DNA from: Arthrobacter ipis
GTDB taxonomy: Bacteria; Actinomycetota; Actinomycetes; Actinomycetales; Micrococcaceae
Length of the DNA: 64,000 nt
NCBI RefSeq assembly: GCF_014694315.1
Contig: NZ_JAAOXD010000001.1
Location: 206,839-270,838, forward strand
Reading direction: 5' to 3'
The notes beneath the pieces were generated by a model. That model saw nothing but the letters and a program-made list of their open reading frames with translations. It made no database searches and was not told where the DNA came from. This document shows positions 18,072-26,102 of the stretch, piece by piece (positions within the stretch are counted from its first letter, which is position 1; each line of letters begins with the position of its first letter). Made by a program: the position numbers and the translations under genes.

Positions 18072-18721
18072 ATGCGGGCGCCATGCAGCAGGGCAATGGC
18101 GTCCTCGTCCGTCAGTTGCTCAAAGTGCCGGTAAAAGGCCCCCACTGCCCGGAACCTTCCGGGAAGGTGGAGACACAGGACATTGCAGACCCGGGACAAT
18201 GACTTCTCCGCCTCGATCGAACCGACGGGCGCGGCGGCCACTACCGCTGCCGCGCCGGCCATCCGCACGGCCTCGACGGCCGCCCGCATGGTGGCCCCGG
18301 TCGCCAGGCCGTCGTCCACGAGAAGGGCCGTCTTGCCGTGCACATCGGGGTGCACGGCCGGATAGCTGTCGGCACGGCGCATCAGTTCGGCCCGCTCCCG
18401 GTGCTCCACCTGGTCGAGCCACTCCTGCCGCACGCCGTCGTCCAGAATGCGCTCGACGAGGGGCCTGTTGAGGAGGCGGACGATCCTTCCGGCTGAGTAT
18501 GCGAGCGCTCCGTAGGCAGTTTCGTCATGGCCCGGGATGCCCAGCTTGCGGACCAGCAGGGCACCGAACGGCAGGTGCAGGACCTCGGCCGCGGCGGCGG
18601 CCACCGGAATGCCGCCCCGGGCCAGGCCCAGCACCAGGGTGTCCGGGCGCTCGCGGAATTGTGGAAGGGCGGCCGCAAGCTGCCGTCCTGCGTCTTCCCG
18701 GTCCTCAAAAACCATGGCCAT
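18068..18721 (-). CDS. Phosphoribosyltransferase-domain protein
   Basis: A 217-aa protein of the PRTase fold. The PRPP-binding loop is TALLVDDGLATGATMRAA (residues 131-148), and LVLGLARGGIPVAAAAAEVL near residues 29-48 is typical of the small-protein group often fused to or located near dienelactone-hydrolase genes. The nucleobase substrate is unknown; some family members are probably not true transferases. The ATG at 18721 follows GGAAGAGG, and an in-frame TTG at 18751 is less likely. A TAGGCT hexamer at 18757-18762 probably drives it with a ~30-nt leader. Confidence 0.85.
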   Translation of the reverse strand: MAMVFEDREDAGRQLAAALPQFRERPDTLVLGLARGGIPVAAAAAEVLHLPFGALLVRKLGIPGHDETAYGALAYSAGRIVRLLNRPLVERILDDGVRQEWLDQVEHRERAELMRRADSYPAVHPDVHGKTALLVDDGLATGATMRAAVEAVRMAGAAAVVAAAPVGSIEAEKSLSRVCNVLCLHLPGRFRAVGAFYRHFEQLTDEDAIALLHGARI

Positions 18722-18756
18722 GGGTTCCTCTTCCGGTGTCTCCGCCCCCAATGTCC

Positions 18757-18762
18757 AGCCTA
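18757..18762 (-). promoter_or_regulatory. -10 element of the phosphoribosyltransferase gene
   Basis: TAGGCT on the minus strand. Expected transcription start is near 18750, giving a short leader that contains GGAAGAGG before the ATG at 18721. Confidence 0.45.
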
Positions 18763-18846
18763 CGCCCGTCGGCTCCGGCGGGAGCAGGGGTATCCGACGG
18801 CGTTCCGGCGGGGGATCGGGGACGGAAGCCCGGGCCGATCCGCCGA

Positions 18847-19674
18847 CTAGTTGCCGAGGAACGCGATGGCCGCCTGCTTGAAGGCGCGGCTGGTGATGGC
18901 GCTGGTGTGGGTGCGGCCGGGCAGCACCAGTTGCTCGGCGGTGGAACCGGCCTTCAGCGCCAGTTCGGCAAGCTGTGGCATGGACGTGGCGCGTTCATCG
19001 TTTTCGCCGGCCACCAGCAGCACGGGCATGTGCGGCACGGCCTCGGCCGGGTCGTACGGTTCACCCTTGATCGCCTCCACCAGGGACAGCAGCGCGAAGA
19101 TGTTGTTGCTCGGCAGCGCCTGCGCCATGCTGAGGAGCCCGGCTGTGGACGCGTCCGCTATGGGTGTGCCGTCGGCCAGGTAGCGCTGCGCCGCGACGAG
19201 GTCGAAGGCCGCCAGCGGGTCCGCCATGTTCGGGCCGCCCAGGACCAGCCGGTGCACCAACTCTGGCTGGGTGGCACCGAACTCCCAGCCAAGCCGGGAA
19301 CCGAGGGAATAGCCGATCACGTCCAGCCCGCTGGCGGGGTCACCGTCGCGCAAAGGCCGGGCTCCGGCGTCGAACGCGATCTGCAGCAGGTCCGCCCTGA
19401 TCCTGCTGGGGGAGTAGGAGTCCATGTCTTCCGGCGCGCCGCTCCGGCCGTGTCCGGGGAGGTCGACGGCGATGACGCGGCGGCCAGCCTCCAGCAGCGC
19501 CGGGATCCAGCCGGTGTCTTCCCAGTTCAGCCTGCTGGACGCGGAGAAGCCGTGGATGAGGAGGATGGGGCGGAGTCCGGCGTCGTTCTTGGGGTCGTGC
19601 ACCGCGACGTATAGCTGCGGGTCGGTGCCCTCGACCGTGTGGGAGTGCTGTTCGCCGGTGTGTCTGCCGCTCAT
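18847..19674 (-). CDS. Alpha/beta-fold hydrolase
   Basis: A 275-aa hydrolase. The oxyanion-loop segment is ILLIHGFSASSRLNW (residues 38-52), the nucleophile elbow is GYSLGS (Ser123), an acidic residue lies in LLVAGENDERA and the catalytic His in LPGRTHTSA. Overall it resembles lipase/esterase-type or 2-hydroxymuconate hydrolases, and no specific substrate is indicated. The ATG at 19674 follows GAGG and is preferred to an in-frame TTG six codons earlier. It lies on the same strand as the phosphoribosyltransferase (95-bp intergenic spacer) and the upstream permease. Confidence 0.87.
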   Translation of the reverse strand: MSGRHTGEQHSHTVEGTDPQLYVAVHDPKNDAGLRPILLIHGFSASSRLNWEDTGWIPALLEAGRRVIAVDLPGHGRSGAPEDMDSYSPSRIRADLLQIAFDAGARPLRDGDPASGLDVIGYSLGSRLGWEFGATQPELVHRLVLGGPNMADPLAAFDLVAAQRYLADGTPIADASTAGLLSMAQALPSNNIFALLSLVEAIKGEPYDPAEAVPHMPVLLVAGENDERATSMPQLAELALKAGSTAEQLVLPGRTHTSAITSRAFKQAAIAFLGN

Positions 19675-19795
19675 CGCCTCAGTCCTCGTCAAGTCTCAGT
19701 CCTCATCATGTACAGGGCTCGCCTGGACTGCTTCGTCGCCGGTCCGCCGTGGATGGGCACCACTCTACCTGCCGGCGGACCGCGGAAATCCACCG

Positions 19796-21181
19796 CTACG
19801 TGCGTGACCGGGCGCGCCGGGATGCCGCGATCCGCGCACCTGCCCAGCAGGCGGCGGCGATGCCGGCAATCAGCAACAGCGTGCTGATCAACTGGATGCG
19901 GCTGCTCTCGGCGCTGAAGCCCACGGCAAACACCAGTCCCAGCAGAACCAGGCCGAATACAGTGAGCCCGGGGAATCCCCTCATCCGCAGCGGCAGGGGA
20001 GTCCCGTCGCGGTCTGCCCGCCGGCGCAGGATGAGCTGGGAAACCAGTGCCGAACCCCAGACCACGAGGCACGTGGATCCGACTAGCTGGAACAGGGCCG
20101 GCAGGATGCGCTCGGGGAACAGCAGTTCCAGCACCGTGGCGATGAAGCCGAACGCGACCGAGACGCCGACGGCGGCCATCGGCACGCCCACACCGCTGAG
20201 CCGGGACAGGAAGCCGGGAGCCTCGCCGCGCTCTGCCAGCGAGAACACCATGCGGGACGCCCCGTACAGGTTGGCGTTCAGGGCGGACAACAGGGCGACG
20301 ACGGCAACCAGGGTGATGGCGGTGGCGGCACCCGGGATGCGGGCGGCGTCCAGAACGCCCGCGAACGGCGAGGACAGGGCCTCCGAGGTGGCGGGAAGGA
20401 CGGCTGCGATCACGAAGACGGAGCCGATGTAGAAGACGAGGATCCGCCACACGACCGTCCGGATGGCCTTGGTCACGCTGTGCTCGGGGTCTTCGGTCTC
20501 GGCCGCTGCGACGCTGACGATCTCCGTGCCGCCGAACGCGAAGATCACCACGAACAGTGCGGTCGCAATGCCGGCCAGGCCCGAGGGTGCGAAGTCTCCG
20601 GTGATGTTGGCCAGTCCCGGGGATGCCGCGTCCGGCAGCAGGCCCAGCAGCAACGCTGCGCCAATGGCGAGGAACAGGACGATGGCGGTTACCTTGAGGA
20701 TGGCAAACCAAAACTCGAACTCGCCGAAATTCTTCACGCCGGCCAGGTTGATGCCGGTGAACACCACCATGAACACCAGGGAGAGCGCCCACACCGGAAC
20801 CACCGGCCAGACCGAAAACAGCAGTCCCGCGGCGCCGAGCGCCTCGGCGGCGATGACCACCACCAGCTGCAGCCACCAGAGCCAGCCCACTGTTGCCCCG
20901 GCGGTCTTGCCCATGGCGCGTTCGGCGTAAACGGAGAAGGCGCCGCTGGTGGGGTTGGCTGCCGCCATTTCGCCCAGCGCCCACATGACCAGGATGATGA
21001 GTGTGCCGGCCACGAGGTAGGAAACCAGGACTGCCGGGCCGGCCGCCTGGACACCGGCGCCGGACCCCAGGAACAGCCCGGCGCCGATGGCGCTGCCCAG
21101 GCCCATCATGGTGAGTTGCCGGGGCTTCATGCTGTGGCGGAGCTGTACTGCGGGTCGCTCTGCGGTGGACTTCGTCGTCAT
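19796..21181 (-). CDS. APC-family amino-acid permease
   Basis: A 461-aa, twelve-helix permease of the amino acid-polyamine-organocation superfamily (AAT group). The first membrane helix carries the consensus MMGLGSAIGAGLFLGSG, followed by AGPAVLVSYLVAG, MWALGEMAAANPTSGAFS and YAERAMGKTAGATVGW. FAFGGTEIVSVAAAETEDP and LSALNANLYGASRMVFSLA are further conserved loops. These match the GABA/aromatic/D-serine-D-alanine-glycine permease subfamily, but substrate assignment is uncertain. The ATG at 21181 follows AAGAAGG. It is divergent from the NAD operon. Confidence 0.92.
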   Translation of the reverse strand: MTTKSTAERPAVQLRHSMKPRQLTMMGLGSAIGAGLFLGSGAGVQAAGPAVLVSYLVAGTLIILVMWALGEMAAANPTSGAFSVYAERAMGKTAGATVGWLWWLQLVVVIAAEALGAAGLLFSVWPVVPVWALSLVFMVVFTGINLAGVKNFGEFEFWFAILKVTAIVLFLAIGAALLLGLLPDAASPGLANITGDFAPSGLAGIATALFVVIFAFGGTEIVSVAAAETEDPEHSVTKAIRTVVWRILVFYIGSVFVIAAVLPATSEALSSPFAGVLDAARIPGAATAITLVAVVALLSALNANLYGASRMVFSLAERGEAPGFLSRLSGVGVPMAAVGVSVAFGFIATVLELLFPERILPALFQLVGSTCLVVWGSALVSQLILRRRADRDGTPLPLRMRGFPGLTVFGLVLLGLVFAVGFSAESSRIQLISTLLLIAGIAAACWAGARIAASRRARSRT

Positions 21182-21259
21182 GCTGCGTACCTTCTTGGGG
21201 TTGGGGAACTGGTCCTTTTGGGACCTTTCGAATTTACACCCAACTTCCGGCGAAACATT

Positions 21260-21287
21260 TTGCATCCCGGGCAACCGGCCGTAGAAT
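21260..21287 (+). promoter_or_regulatory. Promoter of the nrtR-nad operon
   Basis: -35 TTGCAT (21260-21265) and -10 TAGAAT (21282-21287) with a 16-bp spacer. The predicted start coincides with the palindromic operator at 21294-21308. Confidence 0.55.
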
Positions 21288-21293
21288 CAGTTT

Positions 21294-21308
21294 TAGTCAA
21301 CTTGACTA
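21294..21308. promoter_or_regulatory. NrtR operator
   Basis: A perfect palindrome, TAGTCAACTTGACTA, extendable to 21 bp (21291-21311) with one mismatched pair. It lies at the predicted transcription start of an operon whose first gene encodes the NrtR repressor, exactly where autoregulation would require it. Confidence 0.75.
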
Positions 21309-21357
21309 TAACTAACCGAGGCGGGCAACAAGCGGCCGGCCGATCGCAGCGAAGCGG

Positions 21358-22077
21358 GTGATTACCGTGTACACCACCTCTGCCAACGTGGCCGAGCGGC
21401 AGTTCGCGCCGCCGTCGCTCGCCATTTCCACGGTGATTTTCGCGCTCCGCCCCAGCGAGTCTTCCGGCCGGCCCACGCTCTGGCTGCCGCTGGTCCGCCG
21501 GATCCGGGAGCCGTTCAAAGGGCTCTGGGCCCTGCCCGGCGGTCCGCTGACCCACGCTGAATCCCTGCAGGACGCTGCCTCGCGGAACCTGAGGGAAACA
21601 ACCGGGCTGGCACCCAGCTACCTCGAGCAGCTCTACGCCTTTGGCGGCGTGCACCGCTCGCCCACGCAGCGCGTGGTGTCCATCGTCTATTGGGCGCTGG
21701 TCCAGCCCACGGAAGCTGCCCTCGCGGACGAATCCGAGAACGTCCGGTGGTTCCGCGCCGACAAGCTCGGCAGCCTGGCCTTCGACCACAACGGGATTGT
21801 GGACTACGCCCTTTGGCGCCTGCGGAACAAGCTGGCCTACGGCTCCATCGCCTACCACTTCCTGGGGGAATACTTCACCCTCGCCCAGGTCCGCGAGGTC
21901 TACGAAGCCGTGCTGGACACGCAACTGGACCCCGCCAACTTCCGCCGGCAGATCAAGTCGACGCCGGAAATCGAAGAAACCGGTGAATACCTCCAGGGCG
22001 GCAAGCACCGCCCGCCGCGTCTTTACCGATTTACCGGCCGCCCCGGCCTCGACCCAGATAACAGGAGCACCCCATGA
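21358..22077 (+). CDS. nrtR: NrtR: Nudix-domain repressor of NAD biosynthesis
   Basis: A 239-aa regulator with an N-terminal Nudix fold and a C-terminal winged helix. The Nudix box is degenerate (GGPLTHAESLQD, then SRNLRETTGL: the catalytic Arg-Glu is Arg-Asn and the second Glu of the Glu-Glu pair is Thr), which fits a domain that binds an NAD-derived ligand rather than hydrolysing it. The C-terminus, FTLAQVREVYEAVLDTQLDP with NFRRQIKS, is the family's DNA-binding region. It leads the nadA-nadB-nadC-nadS operon and overlaps nadA by 4 nt. The start is GTG 21358; GTG 21367 is an alternative. The equivalent protein in corynebacteria is called NdnR. Confidence 0.9.
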   Translation: MITVYTTSANVAERQFAPPSLAISTVIFALRPSESSGRPTLWLPLVRRIREPFKGLWALPGGPLTHAESLQDAASRNLRETTGLAPSYLEQLYAFGGVHRSPTQRVVSIVYWALVQPTEAALADESENVRWFRADKLGSLAFDHNGIVDYALWRLRNKLAYGSIAYHFLGEYFTLAQVREVYEAVLDTQLDPANFRRQIKSTPEIEETGEYLQGGKHRPPRLYRFTGRPGLDPDNRSTP

Positions 22078-23384
22078 GCAGCGTCAACACTGCCATCCAG
22101 CTGATCACGCGTGAACAGGCCGAGCAGGCCAAGGCTGCCGGCACCGGCGGCACCTGCAGCCCGGCGCTTGCCAAGGGCCCCTGGGAATATGACCTCGCGG
22201 AAACGCTTGCCGGCGTTCCCGCCTACGGTCCCGGGGCCTCGAGCGCGGACGTCGCGCCCGCCTCCACGCCGCGCCAGGGACAGCTTCCTGAGGAGTACAA
22301 GCTTGCCGGCGAAGCTGAACTCGATGCCCGGATCCGTGCTGCCAAGGCGGCATTGGGCGACCGCGCCGTCATCCTGGGCCACTTCTACCAGCGCGACGAG
22401 GTTGTCCAGTACGCCGACTTTGTTGGCGATTCATTCCAGCTGGCCAACGCCGCGCTGACCCGGCCCGACGCCGAAGCGATCGTGTTCTGCGGCGTGCACT
22501 TCATGGCCGAAACCGCTGACACCCTCTCCACGCGGGAGCAGGCTGTCATCCTGCCCAACCTCGCTGCCGGTTGCTCGATGGCTGACATGGCCGACGCCGA
22601 CTCCGTGGAGGACTGCTGGGAACAGTTGGAGGAGATCTTCGGCACCGAGCCGGACGCCGAAGGCCGCGTCCCGGTCATCCCGGTCACCTACATGAATTCC
22701 TCCGCGGCGCTGAAGGCGTTCTGCGGCCGGAACGGCGGCATCGTCTGCACGTCCTCCAACGCCAAAACGGTCCTCGAGTGGGCCTTCGAGCGCGGCCAGC
22801 GCGTCCTGTTTTTCCCGGACCAGCACCTCGGCCGGAACACGGCTAAGGCGCTGGGTGTCCCGCTCGAGCAGATGCCCATGTGGAACCCGCGCAAGGAACT
22901 TGGCGGCAACGACGAGCAGGCCCTGCTGGATTCCCGCGTGATCCTCTGGCACGGGTTCTGCTCGGTGCACAAGCGTTTCAGCGTGGCCCAGATCGAGAAA
23001 GCACGCGCCGACTTCCCGGGCGTCAACGTCATTGTGCACCCCGAGTGCCCCATGGAAGTGGTGGACGCAGCCGACTCCGCCGGGTCCACGGACTTCATCC
23101 AGAAGGCCATCGCGGCAGCCACCGAGCCCACGGTCTTCGCAATCGGCACCGAGATCAACATGGTGAACCGGCTGGCGGCCCAGTACCCGCAGCACACCAT
23201 CTTCTGCCTGGACCCGGTCATCTGCCCGTGCAGCACCATGTACCGGATCCACCCTGGCTACCTGGCCTGGGTGCTCGAAGAACTCGTCGCCGGCCGCGTG
23301 GTCAACCGCATCACCGTGGACGACGACGTGCAGCAGGACGCCAGGACGGCACTTGAGCGCATGCTCGCCGCCAAGCCCCAATAG
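22074..23384 (+). CDS. nadA: Quinolinate synthase A
   Basis: Condenses iminoaspartate with dihydroxyacetone phosphate to quinolinate, using a [4Fe-4S] cluster. The 436-aa product shows AVILGHFYQRDEVVQYADF, GDSFQLANAA, VFCGVHFMAETA, LPNLAAGCSMADM, CTSSNAKTVLEWA, VIVHPECPMEV and FCLDPVICPCSTMYRIHP, which together contain the candidate cluster cysteines. The ~75-residue N-terminal extension before the catalytic core is typical of actinobacterial NadA. The ATG overlaps the nrtR stop (ATGA). Confidence 0.96.
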   Translation: MSSVNTAIQLITREQAEQAKAAGTGGTCSPALAKGPWEYDLAETLAGVPAYGPGASSADVAPASTPRQGQLPEEYKLAGEAELDARIRAAKAALGDRAVILGHFYQRDEVVQYADFVGDSFQLANAALTRPDAEAIVFCGVHFMAETADTLSTREQAVILPNLAAGCSMADMADADSVEDCWEQLEEIFGTEPDAEGRVPVIPVTYMNSSAALKAFCGRNGGIVCTSSNAKTVLEWAFERGQRVLFFPDQHLGRNTAKALGVPLEQMPMWNPRKELGGNDEQALLDSRVILWHGFCSVHKRFSVAQIEKARADFPGVNVIVHPECPMEVVDAADSAGSTDFIQKAIAAATEPTVFAIGTEINMVNRLAAQYPQHTIFCLDPVICPCSTMYRIHPGYLAWVLEELVAGRVVNRITVDDDVQQDARTALERMLAAKPQ

Positions 23385-23394
23385 GGAGCCCACA

Positions 23395-25230
23395 ATGACC
23401 AGCGAAAACGGAACGGCCGGACGCCGGCGGCTCGCCGTCGTCGGCAGCGGCATCGCCGGCCTCTACGCCGCATTGCTCGCGGCGGAGGCAGGCGCCGACG
23501 TGGTGCTGCTGACCAAGGGCGCGCTCGCCGACAGCAACACGTACTTCGCCCAGGGCGGCATTTCCGCAGTCCTCGACGAGCCGGCTCCCGGAGACACCGT
23601 GGCCGCCCACATGGCCGACACCCTGAAGGCCGGCGGCGGGCACTGCAACCCGGCGGCTGTCCGGGTACTGTGCACCGAGGCGCGCCGGGACATCGCCGGG
23701 CTCGGCCGCTTCGGCGTCCGCTTTGACCTGGACGACGACGGCGACCCCGCCCTGGGTCTCGAGGCCGCCCACTCCGCGCCGCGGATCCTGCACGCCGGCG
23801 GCGACGCCACCGGCGCAGGCATCGCCAACGCCCTGATCTGCGCCGTGCTGGCCGCGCAGGCCACGGGCAGGATCCGGCTGCTAGGCCACGCGAGCGTCAC
23901 TGCCCTCCTCCAGCAGGGCCGGCGGGTCACCGGCGTTGAGTTCCTGCAGGCCGGCCGGCCGGGCAGCATCCGGGCCGACGCGGTGCTGCTGGCCACCGGC
24001 GGGGCGGGGCAGCTGTTCGCACAGACCACCAACCCTGCCGTTGCCACCGCGGACGGCCTGGCCCTCGCCTGGCGCGCCGGTGCTGCCGTCGCCGACCTGG
24101 AGTTCTTCCAGTTCCACCCCACCTGCCTGGTGAGGCCTGACGGGGGAACTGTCAGGCCGGTCAGGGGATCGAAGTCCGACGACGGCCAGGATCCGTTGCT
24201 GATCTCCGAGGCAGTGCGCGGCGAGGGGGCCATCCTCGTTGACGCCCACGGCCGCCGCTTCCTGCACGCCTACCACCCCGACGCCGAACTCGCCCCGCGC
24301 GACGTCGTTTCCCGCAGTATTGCCCTGCACCTTGCCGCTCTCGGCGACCCCAACGGCCATGTCTACCTGGACGCCCGGGTCATCGAGGACGCCAAGGGAG
24401 CAGGGTTCCTCAAGCGCCGCTTCCCGACCATCACACGGCGCACCCGCGAAGCGGGCATCGACTGGACCCGGGAACTCGTCCCCGTCGCGCCGGCCGCGCA
24501 CTACTGGATGGGCGGCGTCACCACCGACCTGCACGGCCGCACCACCGTCCCCGGGCTCTTCGCGGCCGGCGAAGTTGCCTGCACCGGCGTCCAGGGCGCT
24601 AACCGGCTGGCTAGTAATTCGCTGCTGGAGGGGCTGGTGTTCGGGCGGCGGGCTGTTGAAGCGTTCCTTGGTGATTCCTTGGTGACGTCGCGGGCCAGTG
24701 CTACTCCGCGTGCTGTCTCGGCCGCTAGCGGCCTCCCCTTGACGCACGCTTCCGTAGCACTGTCCCGGGACTTCGCGGGGAACGGTCAAACCCCTGACCC
24801 CTACCCCGAGATGATGGGAAGTGGTCCTGAACTCCGGTCGTCGCAGGGGCTCGACCGGCTGCCCCGAACTGAATCTGTCGATGAGGCGTCCACTGTCTCT
24901 GACGGCTTTTCTCGGGGGGCTTTGCGGCGGTTGATGACTGCCAATGCCGGGGTGCTGCGCAGTGGGGAGCTGCTGCGGGAGGCGGGGGCCGCGCTTGGGG
25001 CATGGGCCGCCGTCGTGCGTCCTGAAACGGTGCCGCAGTCAGCGGACCCGCGGACCCACGAAAACGCCAACCTGCTGCTTGCCGCGCAGCTGCTGGTCCA
25101 CGCGGCGAGGGAGCGGCAGGTGTCACTCGGCGCGCATTACCGGGATGACAGCCAGCCGGCAGGTCTTCCAATCCGCGACCTAGACGAAGAATTCAGAATG
25201 AGCCCGAAAGCGAGCCTTGTCCATGACTAG
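23395..25230 (+). CDS. nadB: L-aspartate oxidase (with an unusual insertion)
   Basis: FAD-dependent oxidation of L-aspartate to iminoaspartate, the substrate of NadA. The 611-aa product opens with the dinucleotide-binding GSGIAGLYAALLAAEAG, followed by SNTYFAQGGISAVLDE, AHSAPRILHAGGDATG, DLEFFQFHPT, HYWMGGVTTDLHGRT and GEVACTGVQGANRLASNSL. The family norm is ~540 residues; the extra length lies in a Ser/Thr/Pro-rich stretch at about residues 422-505 (DNA ~24660-24910) between the capping/FAD domain and the C-terminal helices, where codon choice is visibly less G/C-biased. The ATG follows AGGGAG. It overlaps nadC by 8 nt. Confidence 0.94.
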   Translation: MTSENGTAGRRRLAVVGSGIAGLYAALLAAEAGADVVLLTKGALADSNTYFAQGGISAVLDEPAPGDTVAAHMADTLKAGGGHCNPAAVRVLCTEARRDIAGLGRFGVRFDLDDDGDPALGLEAAHSAPRILHAGGDATGAGIANALICAVLAAQATGRIRLLGHASVTALLQQGRRVTGVEFLQAGRPGSIRADAVLLATGGAGQLFAQTTNPAVATADGLALAWRAGAAVADLEFFQFHPTCLVRPDGGTVRPVRGSKSDDGQDPLLISEAVRGEGAILVDAHGRRFLHAYHPDAELAPRDVVSRSIALHLAALGDPNGHVYLDARVIEDAKGAGFLKRRFPTITRRTREAGIDWTRELVPVAPAAHYWMGGVTTDLHGRTTVPGLFAAGEVACTGVQGANRLASNSLLEGLVFGRRAVEAFLGDSLVTSRASATPRAVSAASGLPLTHASVALSRDFAGNGQTPDPYPEMMGSGPELRSSQGLDRLPRTESVDEASTVSDGFSRGALRRLMTANAGVLRSGELLREAGAALGAWAAVVRPETVPQSADPRTHENANLLLAAQLLVHAARERQVSLGAHYRDDSQPAGLPIRDLDEEFRMSPKASLVHD

Positions 25231-26095
25231 CCTGACCCTCCCTGCAGCCCCCGTCCGCGAGATCCTGGAGCGGGCCTTCGCGGAGGATGCGCCCAGCGGC
25301 GACATCACCTCGCAGCTGCTGATCCCGGCCGAGGCCAGCGCCACCGCGGTGCTCAACGCCCGCGCCCCGGGCGTCTTCAGCGGCGGCAGCGTGTTCCGTG
25401 ACGCCATGCTGATGGTGGACCCCGACACACAGGTGGAGCTGCTCGTGGCCGACGGCGAGGCGTTCACCGCCGGAACAAAGCTCGCACGGGTGACCGGCCG
25501 GGCGCGCAGCGTGCTGCTGGCCGAGCGGGTCGGCCTAAACCTGGCACAGCGGATGAGTGCCATCGCCACCAAGACGGCCGAATTTGTGGCACTGGCCGCC
25601 GGCACCAAGGCCCGTATCACGGACACCCGCAAGACCACCCCCGGCCTGCGGGTCCTGGAACGGTACGCCGTCCGCTGCGGCGGCGGCGCCAACCACCGGT
25701 ACAGCCTTTCCGACGCCGTGCTGGCCAAGGACAACCACCTGGCCGTCATGACCGGTGGAGACCCGGCACGGCTGACCGCCCTCCTCGCGGACGCGAAGGC
25801 CCAGCTGGGACACACCACGCATTTCGAGGTGGAGGTGGACAGCGCCGAACAGATCGAACCCGTCCTGGCCGCCGGGGTGGACACCATCATGCTGGACAAC
25901 TTCAGCCTGGAGGAACTCCGTGCCGGTGTCCGACAGGTCGCCGGGAGGGCCGTCGTGGAGGCCAGCGGCAACGTCAACCTTCGCACCGTGGCGGACATCG
26001 CCGCCGCAGGCGTGGACGTCATCTCCGTCGGGGCCCTGACGCACAGCGTCACGGCCCTGGACCTCGGCCTGGACGTCGAACTGACAGTGGGGTGA
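25223..26095 (+). CDS. nadC: Nicotinate-nucleotide pyrophosphorylase (quinolinate phosphoribosyltransferase)
   Basis: Converts quinolinate and PRPP to nicotinate mononucleotide, CO2 and PPi. The 290-aa product is of normal size. Motifs include EDAPSGDITSQLL, NLAQRMSAIATKT, TRKTTPGLRVLERYAVRCGG (substrate-binding Arg/Lys; the longest visible block), NHRYSLSDAVLAKDNH, FEVEVDSAEQ, TIMLDNFSLEEL and EASGNVNLRTVADIA. The ATG at 25223 is preferred to the TTG at 25217 and overlaps the end of nadB by 8 nt, consistent with coupled translation. Confidence 0.96.
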   Translation: MTSLTLPAAPVREILERAFAEDAPSGDITSQLLIPAEASATAVLNARAPGVFSGGSVFRDAMLMVDPDTQVELLVADGEAFTAGTKLARVTGRARSVLLAERVGLNLAQRMSAIATKTAEFVALAAGTKARITDTRKTTPGLRVLERYAVRCGGGANHRYSLSDAVLAKDNHLAVMTGGDPARLTALLADAKAQLGHTTHFEVEVDSAEQIEPVLAAGVDTIMLDNFSLEELRAGVRQVAGRAVVEASGNVNLRTVADIAAAGVDVISVGALTHSVTALDLGLDVELTVG

Positions 26096-26102
26096 GCACA
26101 CC

